DNA from: Lactococcus hircilactis
GTDB lineage: Bacteria > Bacillota > Bacilli > Lactobacillales > Streptococcaceae
DNA: 64,000 nucleotides
Assembly: GCF_009601015.1 (NCBI RefSeq)
Contig: NZ_WITJ01000001.1
Location: forward strand, 62,001 to 126,000
Direction of reading: 5' to 3'
Numbering within the stretch: position 1 is the first letter of the stretch; each line of letters opens with the position of its first letter. The notes beneath the pieces were generated by a model. That model ran no database searches and was not told the origin of the DNA. It saw only the letters and a program-made list of their open reading frames with translations. The position numbers and the translations under genes are program-made. Below are positions 1 through 8,918 of this stretch, piece after piece.

Positions 1-146
1 AAGGTTTGAACCTCTAAAAAAGGCAGCTTCCACTTAATCAAAGCATAAGCCGAAATAGCGATGACCGCCGCAATTAAAAAACCTGCAATGACAAGCTTTG
101 TCGTCTTTCCTGTTTTAGCTCCATCTTTATAAATACGAATTTCCAT
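1..146 (-). CDS. PrgI-like T4SS membrane protein (C-terminus outside window)
   Basis: This is an N-terminal fragment of about 48 codons starting MEIRIYKDGAKTGK, followed by one hydrophobic segment (residues about 17-33) and a basic end. The length and the early transmembrane helix fit the PrgI family of short membrane proteins that precede the VirB4 ATPase in Gram-positive T4SS operons. It starts 4 bases after the stop of the VirB6-like gene, so the two are co-transcribed. The call rests on position and topology, because only the start of the protein is present. Confidence 0.5.
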   Translation of the reverse strand, partial: MEIRIYKDGAKTGKTTKLVIAGFLIAAVIAISAYALIKWKLPFLEVQT

Positions 147-150
147 TTTT

Positions 151-984
151 TTAAACTCCTACTCCAAATAAGCGTTTTGAAACACTCAAAGTCTGCCAAA
201 TCAGCACAACATAGGCAATCGCATAAACCACACTTCCCATTGCAGCCCCCCAAGCGCTTAATCCTGTAACGATGCCTAATGTTCCGCTCAAATCAATCGT
301 TGGTTTTGCAAAAAAGCTAAAGAGCCACATGACTGCCATAATGACGACAGTTTGAAACGCATAAGCAAAGCCGTGTTTCAAGTAGTTCTTTCCGATAGAA
401 TCGAACTCACGTGAAGCAAAGCTGACCATTGGAATTGGAGATAAGAAAGCCATCAAGTAAAGTTGGAAAAACCGAAGATAGATGATAACTGCGACCGAAA
501 GTGCTGCTACAAGCTGTGCAATGAGACAAATGACGTACATCAATACGCCTGTAACTGCAGTAGAGATTAAATCTCCCGGATTAGTGAGCAGTCCAAAAAG
601 CTGCCCTAATGCTGAAAGGGGATTATCTGGCAGCTTGATTTGTGGAATAAAACTGTTAAGCAACGCATCCGTTAGCGTTCCTGATTTATTAAAGAGGTTA
701 ATTGCTCCTGTTGAAATCGAAACGATAAAAACAAAGAGTACTACTCCTATCGTGGAAAGCGCCAGTGAAATAAGCCAGCGCATAAAAGCAAAAGAAATAT
801 CCTTGAATACTAAACTCTCCCCGGCTTGACTTTTGGGAACGACAACATTGATGACTTCCATCATAAAAAAGAAAAGAGAGAGGTAAAAAGCAACGGGGAG
901 CATAACCTCGTAAGAAGTTTTCAAAACCCAGTCAAAAGCTGCAGGGTTATAATCTGTTATATTCTGAGTAAAACTAAAAAACAT
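151..984 (-). CDS. VirB6/TrbL-like polytopic conjugation protein
   Basis: The 277-residue protein has five or more transmembrane helices spread over its length and few charged residues, as in TrbL/VirB6-type channel proteins (PrgH-like in Gram-positive elements). In this family the protein forms part of the inner-membrane channel of the mating apparatus. I chose the ATG at 984, reading MFFSFTQN, because a GGGG Shine-Dalgarno-like run lies 8 bases upstream; the reading frame continues further upstream without a better site. It lies between the VirB2-like gene and the PrgI-like gene, the usual order of such operons. Confidence 0.6.
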   Translation of the reverse strand: MFFSFTQNITDYNPAAFDWVLKTSYEVMLPVAFYLSLFFFMMEVINVVVPKSQAGESLVFKDISFAFMRWLISLALSTIGVVLFVFIVSISTGAINLFNKSGTLTDALLNSFIPQIKLPDNPLSALGQLFGLLTNPGDLISTAVTGVLMYVICLIAQLVAALSVAVIIYLRFFQLYLMAFLSPIPMVSFASREFDSIGKNYLKHGFAYAFQTVVIMAVMWLFSFFAKPTIDLSGTLGIVTGLSAWGAAMGSVVYAIAYVVLIWQTLSVSKRLFGVGV

Positions 985-1000
985 CGGCGTGTCCCCTTTC

Positions 1001-1321
1001 TCATGAACCTGGTGGCGCTGTGATAGCTGCTGCAATCGCAAAGCCAATTCCGACAAGAATAATCCCTCCTACTATAGTAAAAATAGGAGCACGCCGTGCA
1101 GCTGGTCCATCATCCCAACTCAAGAAAAGCCAGCCTAGTCCAAGCAATGCAACGATGATGCCTGCAGTGCTGAACCCCCATTTAACATTATCTTGCATTG
1201 TTTTCACGGCACTCGCCGTTGTAACATCCGCAAGTGCCGTCATTTTAACTGCGAGCGTACTTGTGAGTGCCGCAAGCCCAAAACTTGTTTTTGAAGCTTG
1301 CATTTTAATTTTTTTGTTCAT
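1001..1321 (-). CDS. VirB2/PrgF-like small membrane protein
   Basis: The product is 106 residues: a basic N-terminus, a first hydrophobic segment around residues 13-32 ending in ALAD like a signal-peptidase site, then two further helices separated by a short basic loop (DDGPAARRAP). A small protein with a leader and two helices is the hallmark of VirB2-type pilin or PrgF-like T4SS subunits. GGAG lies 7 bases before the ATG. It sits directly between the coupling protein gene and the VirB6-like gene, consistent with a transfer role. The sequence itself is not diagnostic. Confidence 0.5.
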   Translation of the reverse strand: MNKKIKMQASKTSFGLAALTSTLAVKMTALADVTTASAVKTMQDNVKWGFSTAGIIVALLGLGWLFLSWDDGPAARRAPIFTIVGGIILVGIGFAIAAAITAPPGS

Positions 1322-1347
1322 TATTCATCTCCATTTTTTATTATTTG

Positions 1348-3165
1348 TTAAGCGACATCGCTTAAATCAGCTGTTAAACATTCCATCGTGTCTGGATTTT
1401 GTGCAACACTATCTTCTATCATTGATTTGTCATCCACATATCTAACCGCTTCATACCATCTCGCGTCATTAGGAGAGGTTGCCCATTCTTTTGCACGAGG
1501 GTGTTTTTTAGAATTATATTTTTTAACCTTGACAATAGGGACATCGCCTGTAATTTTAATTAAAGCATCAAGGCGATTGGATTGTTCAATCTCGTCAATC
1601 ATATAGACATCACGTCCCAAACTATCCGTGTTTTGAGAGCCACCACCGTGTCCCCCAAATTGTTTACCTTCACTTTTCTTACCAATCGTTTGTTTACCGG
1701 AAAGCTCCGTGAACTTTTCTTTCGTCAATTTTGTCGTTGCACCTGCCATATAAACGAGTGAATCACAAGCTCCCAAGATTTCCTCCCAAGTTTCCTTATA
1801 AACACGTTTCAACTGGTCAAAGTTCTGAGCGGTAAATTCAAAGCTCATTCCTCGACCACGAAGCACCGCGATTGCTTTTAAGATATTAGGAATTGCTCCA
1901 ATACTTGGAAATTCTTCAAGAATCAAACGAATAGGGATAGGCAACGCCCCTCCATAGATATTGTCCGCAACATCTTCCGTAATTTGAAAAAGCAAAGTAA
2001 AAACCATATTTGACAAGAAATTATAGGTATCTGACAAATCGGATAAACCAATGTATAAAATTTGTTTTTGTGTTCCCATTTTGTCAAGTTCCAACGTATC
2101 TCTACTGGTCAACTCTTTCAAACGAGGAAGAGTAAACATTCTGAACCTTGCCGTTGGCATCGAGACAACTGAGGAACGTGTCTCCCCTGAATAATTTTTA
2201 AAAGATTGAAAGTCAAGTACAGCTGGACAGTCTGAACCAAAATAATCCTCGAAATCGTCAAACATCATCTCCACAGGGCTTTTAATTTCTGGATCTTTAC
2301 GTTCAAGATTACGCACTAAATCCCCAATGTCTGCCAAACAGGGCAATTCTCCAGAACCTTCTTTTCCCTCGTAACCTCGGTAATTGTAGTAAAGAAATGA
2401 AAATAGAGCAGAAAGCAAAAGCTTTTCGGAATTATCCCAAAAGGGTTCACTTCGTCTTTCATGTTCGCCATCCGTTGATTTGATGATGAGGTTAATCATA
2501 TCTTGAAGCATTTCTTCACTTTTGACATAGACAAAAGGATTAAATTGGTCTGTATTTTTGAAATTGATAAGGTTTAATACTTTGACCTTAAAACCATTCT
2601 CCTCTAGCATCTTTCCTGTTTTGTGATAAATTTCAAGTTTGGGGTCGGTCACTCCAAAAGAAGCATTCATTTGAGAAATATTAGGAATGTTGTAACTTGT
2701 TGTTTTCCAAGCGCCAGTACCACCGACAGTAAAAACATTTTTTGCCCGTTGATATTTTGGGTTTTTATATTCATTTTTAACCCACATATAAGCTTGCCAA
2801 CCCAAAATAATATTCTGATTAAAATTCTCTCCTTTAGGTGCTGCAAAAGGTTTTAAATCTTGAACTGTTCCCTCATGAGATGAACCAAATTCTTTCCTAT
2901 GACGATAGGTTCTCGTATCCCTCGAAGCTAAAACCAAGAGAAAAATCCCTGCCATGAGTGCCGAAGCAACAAGTGGGCCTGATTGAAAACTGATTGCAAA
3001 AGGATTGGCACGAAATTCAGGAATAAATCTCATTTCAAAATTGGGAACTTTATCTCCGTAAAGTGTTCCAGGCGTGTCTGAAAATATTGCGACAGCCCGA
3101 TTTGCTAGAATCATTAAACTAAGCGCAATCAAGCTGAAGGGAAGGTATTTCATGACTTTCCTCAT
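1348..3165 (-). CDS. VirD4/TraG-type coupling protein (T4CP)
   Basis: This 605-residue protein carries two N-terminal transmembrane segments (about residues 7-25 and 64-80), then a cytoplasmic ATPase domain. The Walker A region reads VGGTGAWKTT and is followed by VTDPKLE, the TraG-family context; the Walker B region is LILEEFPSIGAI, followed by RGRGMSFEFTAQNFDQL. Coupling proteins bring the relaxase-DNA complex to the secretion channel. The Walker A is odd: the usual Gly before the catalytic Lys is Trp (codon TGG, one base from GGG). The start ATG overlaps the stop of the PcfB-like gene by 4 bases (ATGA), the pcfB-pcfC arrangement known from pCF10. Confidence 0.88.
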   Translation of the reverse strand: MRKVMKYLPFSLIALSLMILANRAVAIFSDTPGTLYGDKVPNFEMRFIPEFRANPFAISFQSGPLVASALMAGIFLLVLASRDTRTYRHRKEFGSSHEGTVQDLKPFAAPKGENFNQNIILGWQAYMWVKNEYKNPKYQRAKNVFTVGGTGAWKTTSYNIPNISQMNASFGVTDPKLEIYHKTGKMLEENGFKVKVLNLINFKNTDQFNPFVYVKSEEMLQDMINLIIKSTDGEHERRSEPFWDNSEKLLLSALFSFLYYNYRGYEGKEGSGELPCLADIGDLVRNLERKDPEIKSPVEMMFDDFEDYFGSDCPAVLDFQSFKNYSGETRSSVVSMPTARFRMFTLPRLKELTSRDTLELDKMGTQKQILYIGLSDLSDTYNFLSNMVFTLLFQITEDVADNIYGGALPIPIRLILEEFPSIGAIPNILKAIAVLRGRGMSFEFTAQNFDQLKRVYKETWEEILGACDSLVYMAGATTKLTKEKFTELSGKQTIGKKSEGKQFGGHGGGSQNTDSLGRDVYMIDEIEQSNRLDALIKITGDVPIVKVKKYNSKKHPRAKEWATSPNDARWYEAVRYVDDKSMIEDSVAQNPDTMECLTADLSDVA

Positions 3166-4139
3166 CTTCTTACCCCCCGACCAATATCTTGTCCCAAATC
3201 TTTTGCTTGATGCGCTGCTTTTTTGCTTGCTTCAAGTAACAACTGTTTTTCTTGAACTTTCGCTTTATTCAGAGCTTCTTTCATTGTAGGACGTACTTTC
3301 CGAATCAAATCGGGATTTTTTTCGAGAGCTAAAAAAGCAGCTTTGAGTGCTGCTTTTTGTGAACTTAGTTTATCTGAACGCATCAGCAAGTACATTTGCG
3401 TTCCACCATTCTTTTGATTCTCAAAAGCCACCGTTAAATCGTAGCTTTTCATGAAAGCAGTCAATTTTTCAATGCTGATTTCATTATCCAAAGGAAAAGG
3501 TTGAATCAACGTTTCGGGCAACGGTTGTGTGGGCAGATTGTCGCTTGACCATTCAATTTGACCTTTGGAGTCATAGCTTTGATAAATCCGACTGTCATCA
3601 CGTTCAAATCCCTCATAATCCTTACCCGATGGAGTCCATCCTAACTTGTTATTCGGAGAAACTCGTTCTTGCTCACTTTGCCAATTTTGAGTGAACCGCT
3701 CTTGCTCAGAAAGTTTGTCGTTTTGCTTCAGGGTATCATTCAATGCCTTCTCAAGCGCACGTGTGACTTTGGCTCGGTCTTTAGTGAAATACACCATTTC
3801 TTGTGACTGGTCTAATGATGACTCTCGGATACAATACTGGAGCCGTTCGCCGTCTAAATAGCCTTTGAGCCGCTCTAAATCGGTATTAGGGTCTAAGGTA
3901 TGATAACTGATGTCTCGACCAGAATCTAACATGAACTCGTAAGACTTCTCACCTGGTGTTTTGAGGGATTGACGAAAAGCCTCTGCTTCTTCACGATTGA
4001 GCTTTTGTTCGGCATGTGCCGCTCGACGTTCCTTTTCTTGCACACGGTTATGGAAAAAACGGATAGCATTTGTCACGCCCCGTGTTGTGTCTCGGCGCAA
4101 TTCCTTTACCGTGCGATTAAATTCTGCTTGTTCTTCCAT
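3162..4139 (-). CDS. PcfB-like DUF3801 conjugation protein
   Basis: The 325-residue soluble, highly charged protein has a basic, probably coiled-coil N-terminus (residues 1-65), a central part and a Lys/Ala-rich helical tail ending QDIGRGVRR. Its size, its position immediately upstream of the VirD4 gene and the segment around SYDLTVAFENQKNG fit the DUF3801/PcfB family, which helps the coupling protein receive substrate in enterococcal conjugation. No enzymatic motif is visible. The translational overlap with the T4CP gene argues that the two products work together. The family call is from recollection and should be treated as probable only. Confidence 0.55.
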   Translation of the reverse strand: MEEQAEFNRTVKELRRDTTRGVTNAIRFFHNRVQEKERRAAHAEQKLNREEAEAFRQSLKTPGEKSYEFMLDSGRDISYHTLDPNTDLERLKGYLDGERLQYCIRESSLDQSQEMVYFTKDRAKVTRALEKALNDTLKQNDKLSEQERFTQNWQSEQERVSPNNKLGWTPSGKDYEGFERDDSRIYQSYDSKGQIEWSSDNLPTQPLPETLIQPFPLDNEISIEKLTAFMKSYDLTVAFENQKNGGTQMYLLMRSDKLSSQKAALKAAFLALEKNPDLIRKVRPTMKEALNKAKVQEKQLLLEASKKAAHQAKDLGQDIGRGVRR

Positions 4140-4154
4140 TGTTCCCCTCTATTT

Positions 4155-4253
4155 CTAACTTAGTTGAACCAAGAGGAGCAATAGAAAAAAGCCAAGAACC
4201 AAGAAAGTATAGGCAACATTTTCAATCATTTTATCAAATTTTTTGTTTTCCAT
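4155..4253 (-). CDS. 32-residue single-span membrane peptide
   Basis: This short reading frame encodes MENKKFDKMI followed by a hydrophobic stretch of about 20 residues (VAYTFLVLGFFLLLLLVQLS). A strong GGAGG ribosome binding site lies 5 bases before the ATG, and the gene fits exactly between its two neighbours in the transfer operon. The topology would be a short charged N-terminus and one membrane helix. Function is unknown; small membrane peptides are common in conjugation operons. Confidence 0.6.
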   Translation of the reverse strand: MENKKFDKMIENVAYTFLVLGFFLLLLLVQLS

Positions 4254-4261
4254 TTTTCCTC

Positions 4262-4612
4262 CTATTTTTTCTCATTATTTAAGTGCTCATTTTCCTTAAC
4301 CAACTCATAATTTTCTGCCATTAAAAGATTGAAATTTGCTGTTAATTTATCAATCGTTTTTCTTTGCTCGCCGTAGGCTAGACCATTCTTTAAAATCCAA
4401 AACCGCTGGCAAAGCAGACTCCACATCTTACCTTCAGATTGTTCAGAAGGTTTATTTTCAAGCTGGTGCAGACGTTCCAAGAGCGCATTATAAGCCAAAA
4501 TCGTTTCTGCTTCTTCATCGACCAAATCATTGTAGCTCATTCCGTTTTTTAATGGTGTGAAACCATCTGGCTGCTTTAATTTAGGTGTGAGTGCTGTTGG
4601 AAATAAATTCAT
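4262..4612 (-). CDS. Hypothetical helical protein of conjugation region
   Basis: The 116-residue protein is soluble and mainly helical, with a Leu/Glu-rich second half (LTANFNLLMAENYELVKENEHLNNEKK) that looks like a coiled coil. I do not recognise a family. It sits in the same tightly packed operon as the PcfB-like gene, and its start overlaps the end of the upstream disrupted gene by a base or so, suggesting coupled translation. Confidence 0.55.
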   Translation of the reverse strand: MNLFPTALTPKLKQPDGFTPLKNGMSYNDLVDEEAETILAYNALLERLHQLENKPSEQSEGKMWSLLCQRFWILKNGLAYGEQRKTIDKLTANFNLLMAENYELVKENEHLNNEKK

Positions 4613-5123
4613 TATTGACCTCCATAAATATGAACAGTTGCGCCTTGTGCTTGATAAGAGGAAGCAATAGAATTTGCCGTCTGTTGTGCTTGCGCGATTG
4701 CCGTATTATATTTGTTTTGAGCTTGTGCAAGAGCATCCGCATAAGAAAGGGTTGAGCTTGCAGTATAACCTTTTACTGTTGCTGTATAAACAGTAGGGAT
4801 TGGGGGGACTAGGTTTTGACTTGTAGTGCTAGTTGTTGAAGCAGTAGAGTTACTACTCTCTCTATTGCTAGAGCTATTATTAGAACTACCACTAGACACC
4901 CCACTAGAACTATTACTATCTTTACTACTATTTATAGTAGTAGATTTACTACTAAACCCACTTTCAAAATTTGCAGCTTGATTGCTGGGGGGAGGGGCGG
5001 ACTAAGAAGATAAACCAAGCCACCCCCAATTATTCCAGCAGCAATCAAAAAGAGACTTCCTAGAATAAAGAAGCCCCTCCTGTTTTTACGTCGCATTCGG
5101 TAGAATCGTGTGGAAAATTTCAT
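4612..5123 (-). pseudogene. Membrane-anchored Ser-rich protein, split by a frameshift in a C-tract
   Basis: Two reading frames join into one sensible protein. The first (start 5123, MKFSTRFYRMRRKN, with GAGG 6 bases upstream) has a basic N-terminus and one transmembrane helix, and ends out of frame shortly after SPPLPP. In the next frame the sequence continues SNQAANFESGF into a long Ser/Thr/Asn linker and an Ala/Gln-rich C-terminal domain ending VHIYGGQ. The switch falls in the coding-strand run CCCCTCCCCCC (4987-4997), so one extra C would restore about 170 residues. It may be an inactivating indel, a phase-variable tract or a programmed slip. The separate downstream ATG at 4899 has no convincing ribosome binding site. 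Confidence 0.6.
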
Positions 5124-5131
5124 TTCTTCCC

Positions 5132-5545
5132 TCACTCATCTTCATAAAGCGCATCGAATTCTTCCTGGTTGAGTACACGCGTAATATTGCCACGCGTTTT
5201 CCCCATGTAAATTTTGTTTTTAACCTCAATATACACGGGTTTATTTTTGAGAAAGTCCACCGTTTCTTGATTATAGTCATAATCAATTTCTTCAGGAATA
5301 TCAAATCCGTTATTCATGATAGAAGTGAGCACAAACATCAACTGTTCCTCGCCCATTTCATCGCCAAATGTGATATTGTAAAATCCACTTTCTTCATTTT
5401 CGCCTGTGATCCGCAGCTTTATCATATTTCTCATTCCATCATTGGTACGCGTCATTTGCGCACGGGCAATTGTTGCTTCATGTACCCCTTCTGGAAAGTC
5501 TTTGTATTCTGTGGAGCGTTGCTCCGTTTTTACTTCGAATTTCAT
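5132..5545 (-). CDS. Hypothetical acidic protein, possibly DUF669-like
   Basis: I placed the start at 5545 (MKFEVKTEQRST), where AGAGG lies 9 bases upstream; a longer frame exists but without such a site. The 137-residue product is acidic with beta-strand-rich segments and ends FDALYEDE. The segments EGVHEATIARAQ and IKLRITGENEESGFYNITFGDE recall DUF669-type phage proteins, thought to be single-strand DNA-binding-like, but I hold this loosely. It lies upstream of the frameshifted membrane protein in the same operon. Confidence 0.5.
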   Translation of the reverse strand: MKFEVKTEQRSTEYKDFPEGVHEATIARAQMTRTNDGMRNMIKLRITGENEESGFYNITFGDEMGEEQLMFVLTSIMNNGFDIPEEIDYDYNQETVDFLKNKPVYIEVKNKIYMGKTRGNITRVLNQEEFDALYEDE

Positions 5546-5618
5546 GTGATATAATCCTCTCTGAATTAGTTTTATGTTTATTGGTATAAAGATTGATGTC
5601 CCTTTTCTAACCTGTATG

Positions 5619-5987
5619 TTATAATTCTGCTCGTCGCACGATGCGCGGTAGAAACTGCTGAATCTCGTTCCCATTGTAGCCTACAAGCAAGTGCTTATCA
5701 TCAATGCAAATGGGTTCACGCAATATTTCAGGGTGTTCAAGACAATAATCTACAAGCTTGCTTGTCGTCATCTGCATAAAAGAATAAAATCATGCTTTTC
5801 CGGTCTCATATCGCGTGATAATCAAATCAGAGAAACCATCACTTAACCGAAGCATTTGCACAAATTCTGTTTTGCTCAACTCAGATAAATGATTGATTTC
5901 AAACTCAAGCTGATGTTCTTTCATCCAGCGGACAACCTGTTGAAACGATTTTGAAGTTTCATTGTCTTTGCGATAAATTTTAATCAT
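5619..5987 (-). pseudogene. Spx/ArsC-family regulator, interrupted by an in-frame TGA and lacking CxxC
   Basis: The translation starts MIKIYRKDNETSKS (GGAG 9 bases upstream) and runs 65 residues to GKA, meets TGA (5790-5792), then continues in the same frame with FYSFMQMTTSKLVDYCLEH and ends QQFLPRIVRRAEL. The part after the stop matches the C-terminal half of Spx (compare LINEHPGLLRRPI and IRRFLPRKVR) with no gap, so a single nonsense codon is the only lesion. The redox motif CTSC of Spx is ETSK here, so the thiol switch was already lost. The Gly of the RNA polymerase contact loop (SDG) is kept. Spx-like proteins bind the RNAP alpha CTD. A restart at an internal Met is possible. Confidence 0.75.
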
Positions 5988-6062
5988 GAAATGCTTCTCC
6001 TTTCTAGACAAGGAGCCTGAAACACCAAGCTCCTTGTTCTTTTTTATGTTTTTTCAACTCTA

Positions 6063-8810
6063 TTATTTTCTGAAGCGATACTGCAAGAAACGCCAAGCTC
6101 GATGGATATTTTTCCGAAGCAAGAAGACCAGTCCTGCTCCAACAAGAGCAGTTCCAAGACAAGCAAGAACATTAGTCAGTGTGAGATTTTCTCCGGTTTT
6201 TGGCAAGTAAATGTTAAGAATCTTTTGAAGCGGAGTCGATGGAGTCACGTGGAAAGTTTCCTTCTGATCTGCATGGCTTTGATTGGAAACAATCAATCGT
6301 CCGGTAGCATCCACTAAATCTTCCAACATGGTCAGATCATCTCCACCCAATCCTGTCGCATTCACCGTAATCGGAACCTTAACAGTCATACTAGTAGACG
6401 TAGCCTTAAAGGTGAGAGACCCTGTCGCAGGAACAACCTTTCCTTTTTGTTGATCCCAAGCACCCGTCACCTTCACAGTATAACTTTGACCAACAGTAAG
6501 CCCCGTAGCTTGATACGTATCTGTCAGTTTTTGATTGGTCTTAGCTTCAATCGCATTCGTAGAAACTTGGGTATGACCCGTTGGAGAACTAATGGTTTCG
6601 GCTTTATCCGTTAAAGCATCATGTTTTGCGGCGGGTGTAGCCGTTTTGGTGTTCGCTCCCGCATCAAATAAGGATTCCGTCCAGACATAAGTGACTGAAG
6701 AGCCTTCTGAAACCTGATTATCTTTTGACGTGTCTACCTTCGTTTGTACCTCGTTTTCTTGTGATTTGACGGTCGCGTCATCCACAGTGAAGTTGACCGT
6801 CGCAACGACTTTATCGCTGGTCGTTTTGCCTGAGTCATCTGTTACAATCCGGTGGAGTTGCGCCACTTGCTCCTCACCCTTTGTGGCATTCGTAAGCGTT
6901 ACCTGATCATACATCGGTGTTTTTGTGGAAACTTCATTCGCCTCAACGGTCTGATCACCATCTGCGGTATGCGCCTTTGTTTGAATCGTTGGTACCACAG
7001 GAGTGACCGGCTTATCGGTTAATGAGCCGAGATTAACTTTAAACATCAGATCATTATCCGTGAGCGTCTTGGCTTGAATGGTTTGCGTCGTGATCACTTG
7101 CCCTGTCCCCGTGTCTTTAAACACGACGGTATAGGATGTTGGATTCCCATTGCTATCCTGATTCGGCGTGCTCGTGATAGAAATGGGATTGATTGGAGAC
7201 ACTCCATCCGGTGTGGTGATTTCGGTTAAAAGATAATCGCCAATTGGAATGCCATCTTGATCCGCATTTCCAGCAGCGTGATTCGCTGCCCCATCAAAAG
7301 TCGTCAGACCATTGACGGTATAACCATTGGAGTCCGTTCCTGTTCCAGAAGTGACAACAAGGGCTTTTCCTTTTGTTCCTGTCTGAGGCGTCAAGGTAAA
7401 TTCTGCACCATTGAGTCCTGTCAAAGAACCATTAACATCTTGGACTTTATCAAACATAAAGGAAAAGACAGCCACTTGATCACTCGCAGTCTCTTTGTCT
7501 TCATAGTTGGAAGTGCTGTTGTCAAACGAACTGGAAGCATCAAATGAAACGGCATAGTGCTTGGTTGAGAGACTATAGCCTTCGGGCGCTGTCATTTCCT
7601 GCCAATAGTAGGCTTGATCATTCACTAGGTTTTTCACCCCTAATTGAAGATCAGATCCCATTTTCAACACGACAGCCGTGTCATCTGCTTTGGTGCCAGC
7701 TGTGGCCGTAATCGGATAGCCGTCTTGACCATCGGACCACTTCACCGCCGAACCGTTTTTGTTAAAGAGCTGATAAACCGCGCCGGATAAGCTGGCCTCT
7801 CCTTGTGGTGTAGAAGAGTTCGTGTCCGCATCGGCTTTAGTGAGCGTTGTCTCACCTAAACCAATGATGTTGACGTTAAGAGCAGCACTATTTACTGCAG
7901 GATCTTGTGAGGCAATCACCGGTTGACTGACCTCACCGCTGGAATCCCCATTCGTAGAATAAATAAAGAAAGGACGATCACTTGCTCCTAATCCCATATT
8001 TGCGAATGTGATTGCATTTTTATTAACTCCCAGGGCGGACGTAATATCAGCATTTAATTTGAGATTGTTTCCAGAAACTGTCTCCGAAAGACCTGACACA
8101 TTACTTTGGACATAGGGAAAGTTAGAAAGCACGCTGTTTGAATCCGTCACGGTCTTTGAGACACCTTGAATGAGGGACACTGTAGAGCCGGAAAAGCTTG
8201 GTTGTTCAGTCAATTGAAGGGCTTGATTCGTCAATTGATTTTGATAAGCCACAATTTGATTTGAAGAAAAGCCGGCATTGAGATCCCCAAACCCAACTAC
8301 CGAGGTGCTAATTGCACCCCATTTGTCGAGTTCTGCCCAAATCGCTAAGCGAGCGCCCCAATACAATTCCATGTTGTTTGAACTCGCCCCTTGCTTATTA
8401 GCCAAATAAGCAATATTATTGATGATTGCTTGTTGGGAATCTGTTAATTGACTCCAAATGGCATTGGTTTCATCCTGCTCAGCTGAGGTGGACGCCGTCG
8501 CCAACGGCACACCCGGTGACAAGCAATAAACTGGGGTGCCGTCTCCCAATGTGAGCAAGGTCATCGAATCTGCTTCTCCTGTGGAGAGGGTTACATGACC
8601 AATACTCGTCGCTAAGTCCCAATTAACGGTCGTTGATGCCGGTAAAGAAGCATTGCTCTGTTGCGTCGCAAAGACCAAACCACCGCTCCCAAGGGCGATG
8701 GTCAATAAACTTCCGCTCACCAGCCAGAACTTTTTGGCTTTTCTGAGGCGAAAATGACTCACTTTTTGTTCGCTTGTGAGTCTTTCCATTGTTTTGTTTT
8801 TCTTTTTCAT
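6063..8810 (-). CDS. LPXTG cell-wall-anchored Cna-B-repeat adhesin with thioester-type N-domain
   Basis: The 915-residue protein has a long signal peptide (hydrophobic core around residues 30-50), an N-terminal region containing VYCLSPGV that resembles the Cys side of a thioester (TQXA) adhesin domain, several Cna-B/SpaA-like beta domains (for example around GAVYQLFNKNGS and GAEFTLTP), and a C-terminal LPKTGE sortase motif followed by a hydrophobic helix and RFRK tail. Such proteins are displayed on the peptidoglycan and mediate surface or cell-cell contact; in conjugative elements they often promote mating aggregates. I chose the ATG at 8810 because GGAGG lies about 9 bases upstream. Confidence 0.85.
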   Translation of the reverse strand: MKKKNKTMERLTSEQKVSHFRLRKAKKFWLVSGSLLTIALGSGGLVFATQQSNASLPASTTVNWDLATSIGHVTLSTGEADSMTLLTLGDGTPVYCLSPGVPLATASTSAEQDETNAIWSQLTDSQQAIINNIAYLANKQGASSNNMELYWGARLAIWAELDKWGAISTSVVGFGDLNAGFSSNQIVAYQNQLTNQALQLTEQPSFSGSTVSLIQGVSKTVTDSNSVLSNFPYVQSNVSGLSETVSGNNLKLNADITSALGVNKNAITFANMGLGASDRPFFIYSTNGDSSGEVSQPVIASQDPAVNSAALNVNIIGLGETTLTKADADTNSSTPQGEASLSGAVYQLFNKNGSAVKWSDGQDGYPITATAGTKADDTAVVLKMGSDLQLGVKNLVNDQAYYWQEMTAPEGYSLSTKHYAVSFDASSSFDNSTSNYEDKETASDQVAVFSFMFDKVQDVNGSLTGLNGAEFTLTPQTGTKGKALVVTSGTGTDSNGYTVNGLTTFDGAANHAAGNADQDGIPIGDYLLTEITTPDGVSPINPISITSTPNQDSNGNPTSYTVVFKDTGTGQVITTQTIQAKTLTDNDLMFKVNLGSLTDKPVTPVVPTIQTKAHTADGDQTVEANEVSTKTPMYDQVTLTNATKGEEQVAQLHRIVTDDSGKTTSDKVVATVNFTVDDATVKSQENEVQTKVDTSKDNQVSEGSSVTYVWTESLFDAGANTKTATPAAKHDALTDKAETISSPTGHTQVSTNAIEAKTNQKLTDTYQATGLTVGQSYTVKVTGAWDQQKGKVVPATGSLTFKATSTSMTVKVPITVNATGLGGDDLTMLEDLVDATGRLIVSNQSHADQKETFHVTPSTPLQKILNIYLPKTGENLTLTNVLACLGTALVGAGLVFLLRKNIHRAWRFLQYRFRK

Positions 8811-8842
8811 CAAGAAAAACCTCCTTATGATAGATTTTTTTG

Positions 8843-8873
8843 TACAAAAAAATCTGTCTCACTAAGACAGATT
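8843..8873 (-). terminator. Rho-independent terminator
   Basis: A 9-bp perfect stem (AATCTGTCT with AGACAGATT, 5-base loop) is followed on the minus strand by seven T. It lies between the Ser-rich membrane protein gene and the adhesin gene, so the adhesin may need its own promoter or partial read-through. Confidence 0.75.
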
Positions 8874-8918
8874 AAAGAGGGGTGCATAGTTTAATGTCAT
8901 TTCGGACTGATTGTTGAG

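Noticed and set aside
5790-5792. TGA in the spx-like gene as a recoded Trp or selenocysteine codon
   Set aside because: Lactococci use the standard bacterial code, and no SECIS-like hairpin follows; a nonsense mutation is simpler.
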